Part shown: positions 1 to 7,802 of the stretch, piece by piece
Layout: each line of letters starts with the position of its first letter
How positions within the stretch are numbered: the stretch's first letter is position 1
The notes under the pieces: model-generated
What the model saw: only the letters and a program-made list of their open reading frames with translations
Told to the model about the DNA's origin: nothing
Database searches by the model: none
Assembly: GCF_034653355.1 (NCBI RefSeq)
Contig: NZ_JAYEER010000002.1
Span: forward strand, 372,001 to 436,000
DNA from: Nitrospirillum sp034653355
GTDB taxonomy: Bacteria > Pseudomonadota > Alphaproteobacteria > Azospirillales > Azospirillaceae
Length of the DNA stretch: 64,000 nucleotides
Reading direction: 5' to 3'
Translations under genes and position numbers: made by a program

Positions 1-1
1 G

Positions 2-613
2 GGGCAAGAGGCCAGCATGGCCAGCGGCCGGGTGGTCACCTACCTCGACGTGCTGCGCCACAACAAGCCGGTGGGCCGGCGCGTGGCCGTCATCGGCGCC
101 GGCGGCATCGGCTTCGACATCAGCGAGTATCTGGTGCAGGACGGCCCCTCCCCCACCCTGGACCTGGCGGCATGGCAGGCGGAATGGGGCGTGACCGACC
201 CGGCCACCACGCGCGGCGGCGTCACGCGGCCGGAGATCACGGCGCCGGCGCGCGCAGTGACCCTGTTGCAGCGCAAGCCCGGCGGCCTGGGCAAGGGTCT
301 GGGCAAGACCACCGGCTGGATCCACCGCCGCCTGCTGAAGATGAAGAACGTGCGGATGCTGGCCGGCGTGAATTACGAGCGCATCGATGAGAGCGGCCTG
401 TTCATCACCTTCGGCGAGAAGCGGGAAAACCCGACCGTCATCGAGGCCGATACCATCGTGCTGTGCACCGGGCAGGAACCGCTGCGCGAGCTGCACGAAC
501 CGCTGAAGGCGGCGGGCGTCGCGGTCCACCTGATCGGCGGCGCCGACGTGGCGGCGGAACTGGACGCCAAGCGGGCGATCAACCAGGGCAGCCGCCTGGC
601 CGCCATCCTCTGA
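2..613 (+). CDS. fadH: 2,4-dienoyl-CoA reductase, C-terminal part (cut by window edge)
   Basis: NADPH-dependent 2,4-dienoyl-CoA reductase removes double bonds during beta-oxidation of polyunsaturated fatty acids. The frame is already open at base 2, so the N-terminal FMN/Fe-S TIM barrel lies outside the window and only the last ~200 residues are seen. They contain a Rossmann motif (AVIGAGGIGFDISEYLVQ, about residues 28-45 of the visible part), a second nucleotide-domain segment ending IVLCTGQEPLRELHEPLK, and the family-typical C-terminus (AKRAINQGSRLAAIL). The downstream gene starts 11 bases after the stop, and an enoyl-CoA hydratase follows, which fits an acyl-CoA degradation operon. Family assignment is from recognised motifs; the exact substrate is inferred. 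Confidence 0.88.
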   Translation, partial: GQEASMASGRVVTYLDVLRHNKPVGRRVAVIGAGGIGFDISEYLVQDGPSPTLDLAAWQAEWGVTDPATTRGGVTRPEITAPARAVTLLQRKPGGLGKGLGKTTGWIHRRLLKMKNVRMLAGVNYERIDESGLFITFGEKRENPTVIEADTIVLCTGQEPLRELHEPLKAAGVAVHLIGGADVAAELDAKRAINQGSRLAAIL

Positions 614-624
614 CGGAGATCATC

Positions 625-1059
625 ATGACCGACCTGCCGCTGCATCCCGCCGTCGCCGCCAGCCTGGAGAAGTGGCACGACGGCGTCGCCCGCCGCGACC
701 TGTCCTTCCTGCCCGCCATCGTGCATCCGGAGGCGGTGTTCCGTTCCCCCATGGCGTTCACGCCCTATGGCCCGGCGCAGGCCCTGGTCCTCATCCTGGG
801 CACCGTCATCCAGGTGTTTCAGGATTTCGCCTATCATCGCCAGTTCGTCGACGCCGACGGCCTGAACGTGGTGCTGGAGTTCAGCGCCAAGGTAGGCGAG
901 CGCGTGTTGAAGGGCATCGACATGATCCGCTTCGACGCGCAGGGCCGCATCGTGGAGTTCGAGGTGATGGTCCGCCCCATGAGCGGCCTGCAGGCCCTCG
1001 GCGAGGAAATGAGCCGCCGCCTGGCCCATGCCCTGCCCGCGCATAAGCAGCGGATCTGA
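625..1059 (+). CDS. SnoaL/NTF2-like domain protein
   Basis: A 144-residue protein with the size and character of the NTF2/SnoaL-like cone fold: an N-terminal helix (AVAASLEKWHDGVARRDL), a middle segment with FRSPMAFTPYGPAQAL, and C-terminal strands (GIDMIRFDAQGRIVEFEVMVRP). That last pattern, IDMIRFD..G.I.EF.VMVRP, is common in SnoaL-like proteins. The start at 625 is supported by GGAG at 615-618. It sits between fadH and an enoyl-CoA hydratase and is probably co-transcribed with fadH. Members of this fold are enzymes or ligand-binding proteins, and no catalytic role can be assigned here. Confidence 0.8.
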   Translation: MTDLPLHPAVAASLEKWHDGVARRDLSFLPAIVHPEAVFRSPMAFTPYGPAQALVLILGTVIQVFQDFAYHRQFVDADGLNVVLEFSAKVGERVLKGIDMIRFDAQGRIVEFEVMVRPMSGLQALGEEMSRRLAHALPAHKQRI

Positions 1060-1155
1060 CCAACACACACCGGCGGCATGAGCAAGGGCTCATGCCGCCG
1101 CAGGATGCTCCCCCTATTTGCGAAAAAGGGGGGCCGCACGAGGGAACAGAAAGCC

Positions 1156-1968
1156 ATGACCAATGCGGTCCCCCAGAGGATCAGCCTGGACATCCAGGGC
1201 GCCATCGCCCATGTGCGTCTGGTGCGGCCGGAGAAGCTGAACGGCATGGACTTCCCTATGCTGCGCGCCTTGGTACGCGCCGCCGGGGAGATACGCCGCC
1301 ACCGCCAGGTGCGCGCCGTCATCCTGAGCGGTGAGGGTGCGGCCTTCAGCGCCGGCCTGGACTTCGCCGCCGTGACCCGGAAGCCGTGGGAGGTGGTGAA
1401 GGCCTTCGTCACCCTGGGCCGCAGCACCAACCTGTTCCAGCGCGCCTGCTGGTGCTGGCGCGAGCTGCCGGTGCCGGTCATCGCCGTGCTGCACGGCCGC
1501 TGCTATGGCGGCGCCCTGCAGGTGGCATTGGCCGCCGACTTCCGCATCGCCACGCCGGACTGCGAGCTATCGGTGATGGAGGGCAAGTGGGGCCTGATCC
1601 CCGACATGAGCGGCAGCGTGTCCTTGCGCGAGCTGGTGCCCATCGACGTGGCCAAGCGCCTGACCATGACGGCGCAGGTGATCAGCGGGACGGAGGCCAA
1701 GGCCCTGAACCTGGTGACCGAGGTGGCGGACGACCCCATGGCGGCGGCGGAAGCGTTGGCGGCCGAGCTGTGCGCCCGCTCCCCCGACGCGGTGGCCGGC
1801 GCCAAGGCCCTGTTCCAGCGCGCCTGGAGCGCCAGCATCCGGGGCGCCTTCGCGGCCGAGCGCCGCATCCAGTTCCAGATCATGCGCGGCCCCAACTGGC
1901 GCATCGCGCTCAGCGCCGGCCTGGAGAAGAAGCCGCCGCAGTTCCGTGAACGGAGCTTCAGGCGCTAA
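1156..1968 (+). CDS. enoyl-CoA hydratase/isomerase family (crotonase)
   Basis: A 270-residue crotonase-fold protein. Visible family features are the oxyanion-hole segment (GAAFSAGLDFAAV), the second oxyanion-hole and catalytic region (VIAVLHGRCYGGALQVALAADFRIA), and the following acidic/Gly stretch (ELSVMEGKWGLIPDMSGS). The canonical GxxxAGG motif appears as GRCYGGALQ. The MEGKWGLIPDMSGS stretch has Glu and Asp near the positions of classic catalytic acids, so a hydratase or isomerase is plausible. The ATG at 1156 is chosen because the family N-terminus begins shortly after it; GAGGGA lies upstream at 1139-1144. It ends three bases before the convergent gene at 1972. Part of the same acyl-CoA degradation stretch as fadH. 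Confidence 0.88.
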   Translation: MTNAVPQRISLDIQGAIAHVRLVRPEKLNGMDFPMLRALVRAAGEIRRHRQVRAVILSGEGAAFSAGLDFAAVTRKPWEVVKAFVTLGRSTNLFQRACWCWRELPVPVIAVLHGRCYGGALQVALAADFRIATPDCELSVMEGKWGLIPDMSGSVSLRELVPIDVAKRLTMTAQVISGTEAKALNLVTEVADDPMAAAEALAAELCARSPDAVAGAKALFQRAWSASIRGAFAAERRIQFQIMRGPNWRIALSAGLEKKPPQFRERSFRR

Positions 1969-1971
1969 ATC

Positions 1972-3125
1972 TCACCAGCCGTTGAACCGGCCCCAGCGCT
2001 GGAGGCCACCACCATCCTTGGGCAGGACGGTATAGGCGTCGAACTGGGCGGCGGTAGCGCAGGCGTGGTTGGGCAGGATGCGCAGCTGGGTGCCGATGGG
2101 GAACAGGGCTTCCAGGTCGGCGCCGGCCGCCCCCGTCCAGTGCAGCACGCCATGTTCCTGGTTGGCGTCGCGGAAGGCCAGATCGGCAATGGGGGTGCCG
2201 TCGGCGGCGGCGACCAGGCCGTAGCCATGGTCCTTGGCCTGGCGCTGGGTCCCCCGGTCGCGGCTCATGGCCATCCAACCCCCGTCGGTGATGACCCAGC
2301 CCGTGTCCGCCCGGTGGCCGATGACCGTGCACAGCACCGACAGGGCGATGTCGTCCACGGCGCAGACACCCACCCCGGCCATGACCAGATCGAAGAAGAC
2401 ATAGACGCCGGCGCGCACCTCCGTCACCCCGTCCAGGTGCCGCGCGCTGAGGGCCGTGGGGGTGGAGCCGACGCTGACCACGGGACAGGCATGGCCGGCG
2501 GCGCGCAGGCGTTCGGCCGCACGCACGCAGCCCGCCCTCTCCTGCTCCGCCATGGCCGCCAGCGCCTCGGGCGTGTTGAGGCCGTAGGAGCTGCCGGCGT
2601 GGGTCATGACGCCGCTGAGGCGGGCACCGCCGCCGCCCTCGACCGTCAGGGCCGCCGCCACGTCCAGCAACGCCGGCGCCTCCGGATGGATGCCGGAGCG
2701 GTGGCCATCGGTATCGACCTCGATCAGCACGGTGTGGACATGGCCGTTCTCCCGCCCATGGCGGGACAGGCGCTCCGCCGCCGCCACCGATTCCACCACC
2801 AAGGTCAGGCGCACGCCGGCCTTGGCCAGGCGCAGGGCGTGGTCGAACTTGGGCGGCGCGATGGCCACGGCGTAGAGGATGTCGCCGTAGCCGGCGGCGA
2901 AAAAGCACTCCGCCTCCTTCAAGGTGGAAACGGTCAGGCCCCGGGCACCGGCGGCCACCTGGCGCCGCGCCACCTCCAGGCACTTGGCCGTCTTCACATG
3001 GGGGCGGAAGCGCATGCCCAACGCGTCCATGCGCCCCTGCATGCGGGCGATGTTGGCCGCCATCCGCCCTTCGTCCATCAGCAGCACGGGCGTTTCCAGA
3101 TCGGGGGAAGGACGGGACGGGTCAC
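1972..3125 (-). CDS. D-threonine aldolase / D-serine dehydratase-like PLP enzyme (start probably frameshifted)
   Basis: A fold-type III PLP enzyme of the DSD1/D-threonine aldolase group. The N-terminal alanine-racemase-like barrel carries the PLP lysine context RFRPHVKTAKCLEVARRQ, then THAGSSYG and VSVGSTPTA (phosphate binding). The C-terminal domain ends with PNHACATAAQFD, the His/Cys metal-site motif of the family. The frame is continuous from about base 3105 leftward, but no start codon with a ribosome site exists in that frame. A GTG at 3125-3123 preceded by AGGAGA is in the neighbouring frame, and one extra base in the G5 run at 3102-3106 would join it to give MTRPVLPPDLETPVLLMDE, a natural N-terminus. 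I therefore call the start at 3125 with a one-base deletion. Without that correction the longer open frame (to 3315) would run through a terminator hairpin. Confidence 0.82.
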
Positions 3126-3185
3126 CAGGGCTCTCCTGCCGGCGGTCGAAAGCGGCCGAAGATAGCGCGCGGACAGCCCCGTCCC

Positions 3186-3225
3186 CAGAAGAAAAGCCCG
3201 GTTCGATCGGGTGAGCGAACCGGGC
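3186..3225 (-). terminator. Rho-independent terminator after the glycosyltransferase block
   Basis: On the minus strand, a 10-bp perfect stem (gcccggttcg at 3216-3225 pairing with cgaaccgggc at 3196-3205 in genomic terms) with a 10-base loop is followed by TTTTCTTCT. It lies about 190 bases past the end of the leftward GT32-like gene (3413) and just before the PLP-enzyme gene. It also argues against starting that gene at 3315. Confidence 0.75.
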
Positions 3226-3412
3226 CTGAAGGTGGGTAGGAAGGAAGATGAAGCCCCGCGCATGCTGGGAAGACGCGCGGACACCTGGAACCCACCAGCC
3301 GGGGGCCGGTTCCAAGGTTTTCCCGCGATGTTCAAGACAAGGCCCTGGAGGGGGGTGCCGTCATGGCGCCGAATGGCTTCCGAATCGCACTACTGCGATC
3401 ATTGCCAGCGGT

Positions 3413-4123
3413 TTAGCGATATGACGCGAAGCTGGGTTCGATGGGGGCCAGCAGCAGCTGGTGGCGCTGCTCATAGGTCAGGGGGTGGAAGATCTCCCCC
3501 AGCAGTTCCGCCCAGCGCAGAGGATAGGGCGAGGGCTGGCCGTCCGGCAGCAGCACGCCCGTCTGGTCCAGCGGATGGATGGCGGGATGGCGCCGCAGCG
3601 CTTCCAGCTTTTGATCCAACAGCGCCTCCGTCCGCGCCAGCCAGGCGGCGGTGAGCGGCGTGCCCTTCCTGAAGATGAAGGCGCAGAGGCCGATCAGCTC
3701 CTGATGCGAACGGCGCAGCAGATCCCCGAACTCCCCAGTGATGTGCGGAATGCCGTGGGCCAGCTCCTGGTAACCGAGGGCCAGCTTGTCCGACGCCGCC
3801 AGCTGGTCGAAGAACGGCCCCCATCTCTTGGATGTGCTTTTGATGTCGGTATAGCCGCCGCCGTAGTGGTGCATCAGGTAGCAGCGCAGATAGTCCGCCT
3901 TGTGGGTGGAGCTGAGATAGGGCCAGGCGGGGTGCAGGGGGAAGTCAGGCTTCACCCAATCCCCCACCGTCTCGCGCGTGATGAAGGCGACGCCGCAACC
4001 GGTATTGCGGAAAATGGTCCATAGTGCCCGCAGGCGGGCGTCCGACATGATCTCCGGCCCCGTCCACAGGCAGAAGACGATGCGGCCGGCGAAGGCGTCC
4101 AGGTCGTGCGAAGGGGCGGTCAT
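3413..4123 (-). CDS. GT32/capsular-synthesis-like glycosyltransferase
   Basis: A 236-residue protein resembling the DXD-containing sugar-binding glycosyltransferases of the GT32 / Caps_synth type. The N-terminal region has the typical FCLWTGPEIMSDARLRALWT opening (family form: W.G...P). The core is STHKADYLRCYLMHHYGGGY followed by TDIKST. In most relatives the metal-binding acidic pair (DxD) follows the GG-Y element; here the visible sequence is D-I-K, so the second acidic residue is absent or displaced. No signal peptide or membrane segment is seen. It is the last gene of the leftward block that begins at the giant repeat protein, 18 bases after the GT2 gene. The sugar donor and acceptor are unknown. 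Confidence 0.72.
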   Translation of the reverse strand: MTAPSHDLDAFAGRIVFCLWTGPEIMSDARLRALWTIFRNTGCGVAFITRETVGDWVKPDFPLHPAWPYLSSTHKADYLRCYLMHHYGGGYTDIKSTSKRWGPFFDQLAASDKLALGYQELAHGIPHITGEFGDLLRRSHQELIGLCAFIFRKGTPLTAAWLARTEALLDQKLEALRRHPAIHPLDQTGVLLPDGQPSPYPLRWAELLGEIFHPLTYEQRHQLLLAPIEPSFASYR

Positions 4124-4141
4124 ACGGCGGCCATGACGTGG

Positions 4142-4936
4142 TCAGAGCATGGAAGGGGTGGCCGGTATGCCCAGGCCGTTCATGAGCGACACCCGCCGTT
4201 GCGCCACCTCCGTGTTGGGGGCCGGGTGGCGGCGGTAGACATAGAGATAATCGATGACGACGTTGTAGTCGTTGGCCGCGCGGCTGTCGCCCCGGCAGTC
4301 CGTCGTCGCGTCCTTCACCTCAAAGATGCGGGAGGCCAGTACCGGCACATGCACCGGCATCTGCCGGTTGATGACGGCCAGCATGAAGTCCCAATCCTCA
4401 TAGGCCCGCATGAACACATCGAACTCCAGCCCCGTCAGCAGTGCGCGCGGAAAGGCGAAACAGGACATGTGGACCTGATTCTTGACGTAGATTTCCAGCG
4501 TCAGGCGCCCCGCCACGTCCATGAAGCCTTCGTTCAGGAACTCCGGCCCGTCCGGGCCCCGCCGTTCGGTGACGACGCTGCTGTTGGCATAGACGGGCAG
4601 TCCCTGCTGCACCGCCGGCTGGGCCAACAGGGCGGGGATGAAGTTGGCATGCCAGGCATCATCATCGTCCAGGAACAGCACGTAGCGCCCGCGGGCCAAC
4701 GATAGGCCCAGGTTGCGGCTGGCCGAGGGGCCGGGGGCGCCGTTGCGGCGGATGTAAATGTCGTCCGCCGACAGCAGTGCCGCACAGGCGCGGTCCGTCT
4801 CCCCGTCCGTGGCGTCGGAGATGACGATGACCTCCACCGCCGCCGGCTGCTGCTTGATGGACTCCAGCGCCCGGCGCAGCAGATGCGCCCGTTTGTGCGT
4901 GGGGATGATGACGGTGACGTCGGGTGGGGTGGCCAT
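4142..4936 (-). CDS. family 2 glycosyltransferase
   Basis: A 264-residue GT-A fold protein. It opens with the classic GT2 signature DVTVIIPTHKRAHLLRRAL and has the nucleotide-binding acidic residue in VIVISDATDGETDRA, then GPSASRNLGLSLARGRYVLF and the metal-binding run LDDDDAW. The C-terminal part (residues ~120-230) has an acceptor-side segment with YEDWDFMLAVI, the ED-x-D element of many GT2 enzymes. It begins 15 bases after the methyltransferase-TPR-GT fusion and ends 18 bases before the GT32-like gene, so the three are likely one transcript. Soluble: no transmembrane segment is visible. The sugar donor cannot be told from sequence. Confidence 0.9.
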   Translation of the reverse strand: MATPPDVTVIIPTHKRAHLLRRALESIKQQPAAVEVIVISDATDGETDRACAALLSADDIYIRRNGAPGPSASRNLGLSLARGRYVLFLDDDDAWHANFIPALLAQPAVQQGLPVYANSSVVTERRGPDGPEFLNEGFMDVAGRLTLEIYVKNQVHMSCFAFPRALLTGLEFDVFMRAYEDWDFMLAVINRQMPVHVPVLASRIFEVKDATTDCRGDSRAANDYNVVIDYLYVYRRHPAPNTEVAQRRVSLMNGLGIPATPSML

Positions 4937-4951
4937 AGCGGTCCCAGGGGA

Positions 4952-7070
4952 TTAGCGTTTGCCGGCCTGGCGCTTCCGGCCGCCTTGGGCCGTCACTGTT
5001 TCCGCCAGCTTGGTGGTCACCGCCGTCATCACCGTATCCCAGTCGCCCGCCGTCGGCTGGCGGAATTCCGTCAGGGTCGGATACCAGGGATTGGCTTCCG
5101 TCCCCGCCTCCAGCCAGCGCCAGCAGCTGTCGAAGCGGTTCAGCAACCACACCGGTCGGCCCAGCGCGCCCGCCAGGTGGGCCACGGCGGAATCCACACT
5201 GATCACCAGGTCCAGGCCCTGCACCAGGGCCGCGGTGTTGGCCATGTCGGCGAAATCCGCCGTCCAGTCGACCAGGCCCAGGGCGGCGCCCTCCCCCCTT
5301 CTGCAGGGAGAAGAAGCTGGCGCCAGCCTGGCCCAGCAAGGGGGCCAGCAGCGCCGGCGCGACGGAACGGCTGCCGTTGCGGGGGTGGCTGGGGTTGCCG
5401 GCCCAGCACAAGCCGACGCGCAGGCCCGGATGCTGCGCCAGGCGCTGGTCATACGCCGACGCCTCATCCGCCAGGGGCGCCAGATAGGGCACCTCCGCCG
5501 GCACGGTCGACAGCGTGGTGCGGAAGGCGCCGATCAGGTTGTGCAGGGGCAGGCGCAGGTCAAACCCGGCGGCGAGATCGCCTATGGCCACGGCCTGGTC
5601 CACCTCGGGCATGGCGCCCACCAGGCGCAGCAGTTCCGGCTGACATTCGACGATGACGCGGGCGCCCAGGGCCTTCAGCAGGCGCGCATAGCGCACGAAC
5701 TGCAGCGTGTCGCCCAGGCCGCTGTCGGCGGACAGCACGATGGTGCGGCCATCCTGGCGGATGGGCTGGCCGGCCTCGTCCACGAACAGGCCGATCTGGC
5801 TTTCCGGAATGCGGCCGTGCCAGATCCAGGCGATACCTTCCGCCCCTTTGACGAAGTCGCCCTTCCGCAGGTGCTGGCGGCCGGTATAGATGTTGGCCTC
5901 GACATGGGACGGGTTGATTCGCAACGCGTTGGCCAGATAGGCCAGAGCCTCATCCGTCCGCCCCAGATGCTCGGCATATTTGCCGAGGCGGCAGTAAACG
6001 TCGTCAAGATCGCCCAGCAACGCGCCTTTTTCCTGCAGCAGGGCCACCGCGTCCTCATGGGCCTCGAGCGTATCGTAGACCTGGGACAGGGCAGCGACGA
6101 CGCGGGCGTCGTTGGGGGCGGCGGCCAGCGCGCGGCGCAGCACGTCCCGCCCTTCCTCCACCCGCTGGTTGGCCGCGAGCTGACTACCCAGGTTCAGCAA
6201 GGCGTCGACATAGCTGGGGTCGATCTCCAACGCACGGCGCAACAGGCCCTCGGCCTCGCCGAAGGGGATGATCAGCGCCAGGTTGTTCATGACCGCCAGA
6301 TTGTCCGGATCGGCGCCCAGGATGGCGGTGTAGGCGGCTTGCGCCTCACCCACCCGGCCCTGCTGGTGCAGGCCGATGGCCTCGGCGAACTGCGCGTCGA
6401 TTTCATGCCGGCGCGCCACCTGGGCGAAACGGGCGGCGCTGTCGTCCACCACCACCGCCGTCCGGGCCAGGCCCCAGCCCTTGGCCCGCTTGCGCAAGAC
6501 GAATTCGATGGCGGACTCCGACGTGCCCTTCAGGGTCTGGTCGCGCAACGGCGCATCATACTGGAAGCCGCTGTCCAGCTTCTCCAGCTTCAGCACCTCC
6601 ACCTCTTCCTTGAACAGGTCCAGCAGTTGCACGACGCTGATCGACTTGGGCGACCAGCTCTGCGGCTTCAGGATGGTGAAGGTCCATTTGTGGTCCTGGT
6701 TGAAGACCGAGGGCCAGATGCCCTGCTCGTACAGATCTTCGTCCGGGATGGTGATGATCAGATGCCCGCCGGGCTTGCAGATCCGGATCCAGTTGCCGAG
6801 CGAACGCACGGGGTCGACCAGATGTTCCAGGCAGTGGCTGGAATGGACGAAGTCATAACTGTTATCCGCCACCCCTTCCATCAGCATGGCGTCACCGTCG
6901 GGCAGGTCCCACGGCCGGGTGGATTTCATCAAGGGAAAATAATCCTTGAGATTGCCCAGCGGATCGGGACCACAGCCGATGTCTATCCCCTCGCCCACGA
7001 TCCAGCGGCGGGCGAAGCGCCCATCCGAGGCGCGGCGCAGCATCTGCTTGGTCGTTTCATCCGCCATCAT
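4952..7070 (-). CDS. SAM methyltransferase - TPR - GT9/GT41-like glycosyltransferase fusion, interrupted by one frameshift
   Basis: About 705 residues once repaired. Residues ~1-205 are a class I methyltransferase (EGIDIGCGPDPLGNL, SYDFVHSSHCLEHLVDP, NWIRICKPGGHLIITIPD). Residues ~225-400 hold TPR-like helices (AIGLHQQGRVGEAQAAY; ALEIDPSYVDALLNLGSQL; ALRINPSHVEANIYTGRQ). Residues ~430-700 are a glycosyltransferase of the kind fused to bacterial TPR proteins (VLSADSGLGDTLQFVRYARL; VGLCWAGNPSHPRNGSRSV; LDLVISVDSAVAHLAGALG; GRPVWLL). The frame breaks after SFFSLQKG: the coding strand has six Gs at 5292-5297, and removing one gives GEGAALGLVDWTADF and an open frame to the stop at 4952. The start at 7070 (MMADETTKQM) skips an unlikely 13-residue leader. 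Either a sequencing error or a slippery tract. Confidence 0.8.
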
Positions 7071-7158
7071 ACCACTCCGCGTACCGGCGACACCCCGCCC
7101 AGGGGGCACCCAAGGAAAAGACTAACATGCACGCCGCCAAGACGCCCCGTGGGCCCCA

Positions 7159-7755
7159 TTACCGCGGCGTCAGGACCAGGTATCCATCGTCGGCAAGATC
7201 GCGGACGATGGTGTGGGTGTGGCGAAACTGGCGAAAGACGAAATCGATGTTGCGGTCGTAAAAGGCCAGCTTCCGATCCGCCAAGGGCACGGTGCCGCTG
7301 GCGTAGGGTCCATCCTCGTACGAACGCAGGTCATTCACCAGGATCACGTCGCGGCTGCGCGGCCGTAGCTGGCGCAGTTGGGTCATCAGGCTTTCCAGCG
7401 GCGGGCGCAGGGTGGAATCCCCGCCCAGGCCGTATTTGGCCCGGCGGTGGTCATCACCGGGGGCATGCCCGTCCAGCCAGAACAGCATCGGCATCTGGGC
7501 CGGAACCAGCGGGACGACGGCCTTCAGCACATCCTCGCTGGTCGCGAACAGCAGCTGGACCTGGGGCACATGGGCCAGCCGTGCCCGAGCCCGGTTCAGG
7601 GCCTCATTGTCCGTCTCGGCGGAGAACAGCCGCTCAAATCCGAAGGACGCGGCATGCCGCAGATCGTCACCGGTCCCCGTGCGGGTCTCCAGATAAACCT
7701 GGCACTGGTGAGCGTCCAGCATGCCCTTCAGATCGAAATGACGCAGTCTTCCCAT
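7159..7755 (-). CDS. SAM-methyltransferase-fold protein of unknown role
   Basis: A 198-residue protein. Its N-terminal third reads like a class I methyltransferase core: CQVYLETRTGTGDDLRHA at the glycine-rich loop position, then GFERLFSAETDNEALNRARA (strand, acidic residue, helix) and VQLLFATSEDVLKAVVPLV. A later PMLFWLDGHAPGDDHR segment resembles the catalytic-loop strand of sugar-modifying or FkbM/CmcI-like methyltransferases. The glycine loop is TRTGTGDD rather than E.G.G.G, so it could have lost or changed cofactor use. ATG at 7755 is preferred to GTG at 7764, but no strong ribosome site is seen for either. It lies between the GT41-like gene and the methyltransferase-TPR-GT fusion. Confidence 0.65.
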   Translation of the reverse strand: MGRLRHFDLKGMLDAHQCQVYLETRTGTGDDLRHAASFGFERLFSAETDNEALNRARARLAHVPQVQLLFATSEDVLKAVVPLVPAQMPMLFWLDGHAPGDDHRRAKYGLGGDSTLRPPLESLMTQLRQLRPRSRDVILVNDLRSYEDGPYASGTVPLADRKLAFYDRNIDFVFRQFRHTHTIVRDLADDGYLVLTPR

Positions 7756-7802
7756 GCGACCCACCGTTGGATATGCAGCACCTTGACGCCCGTGTCCCAG
7801 CC

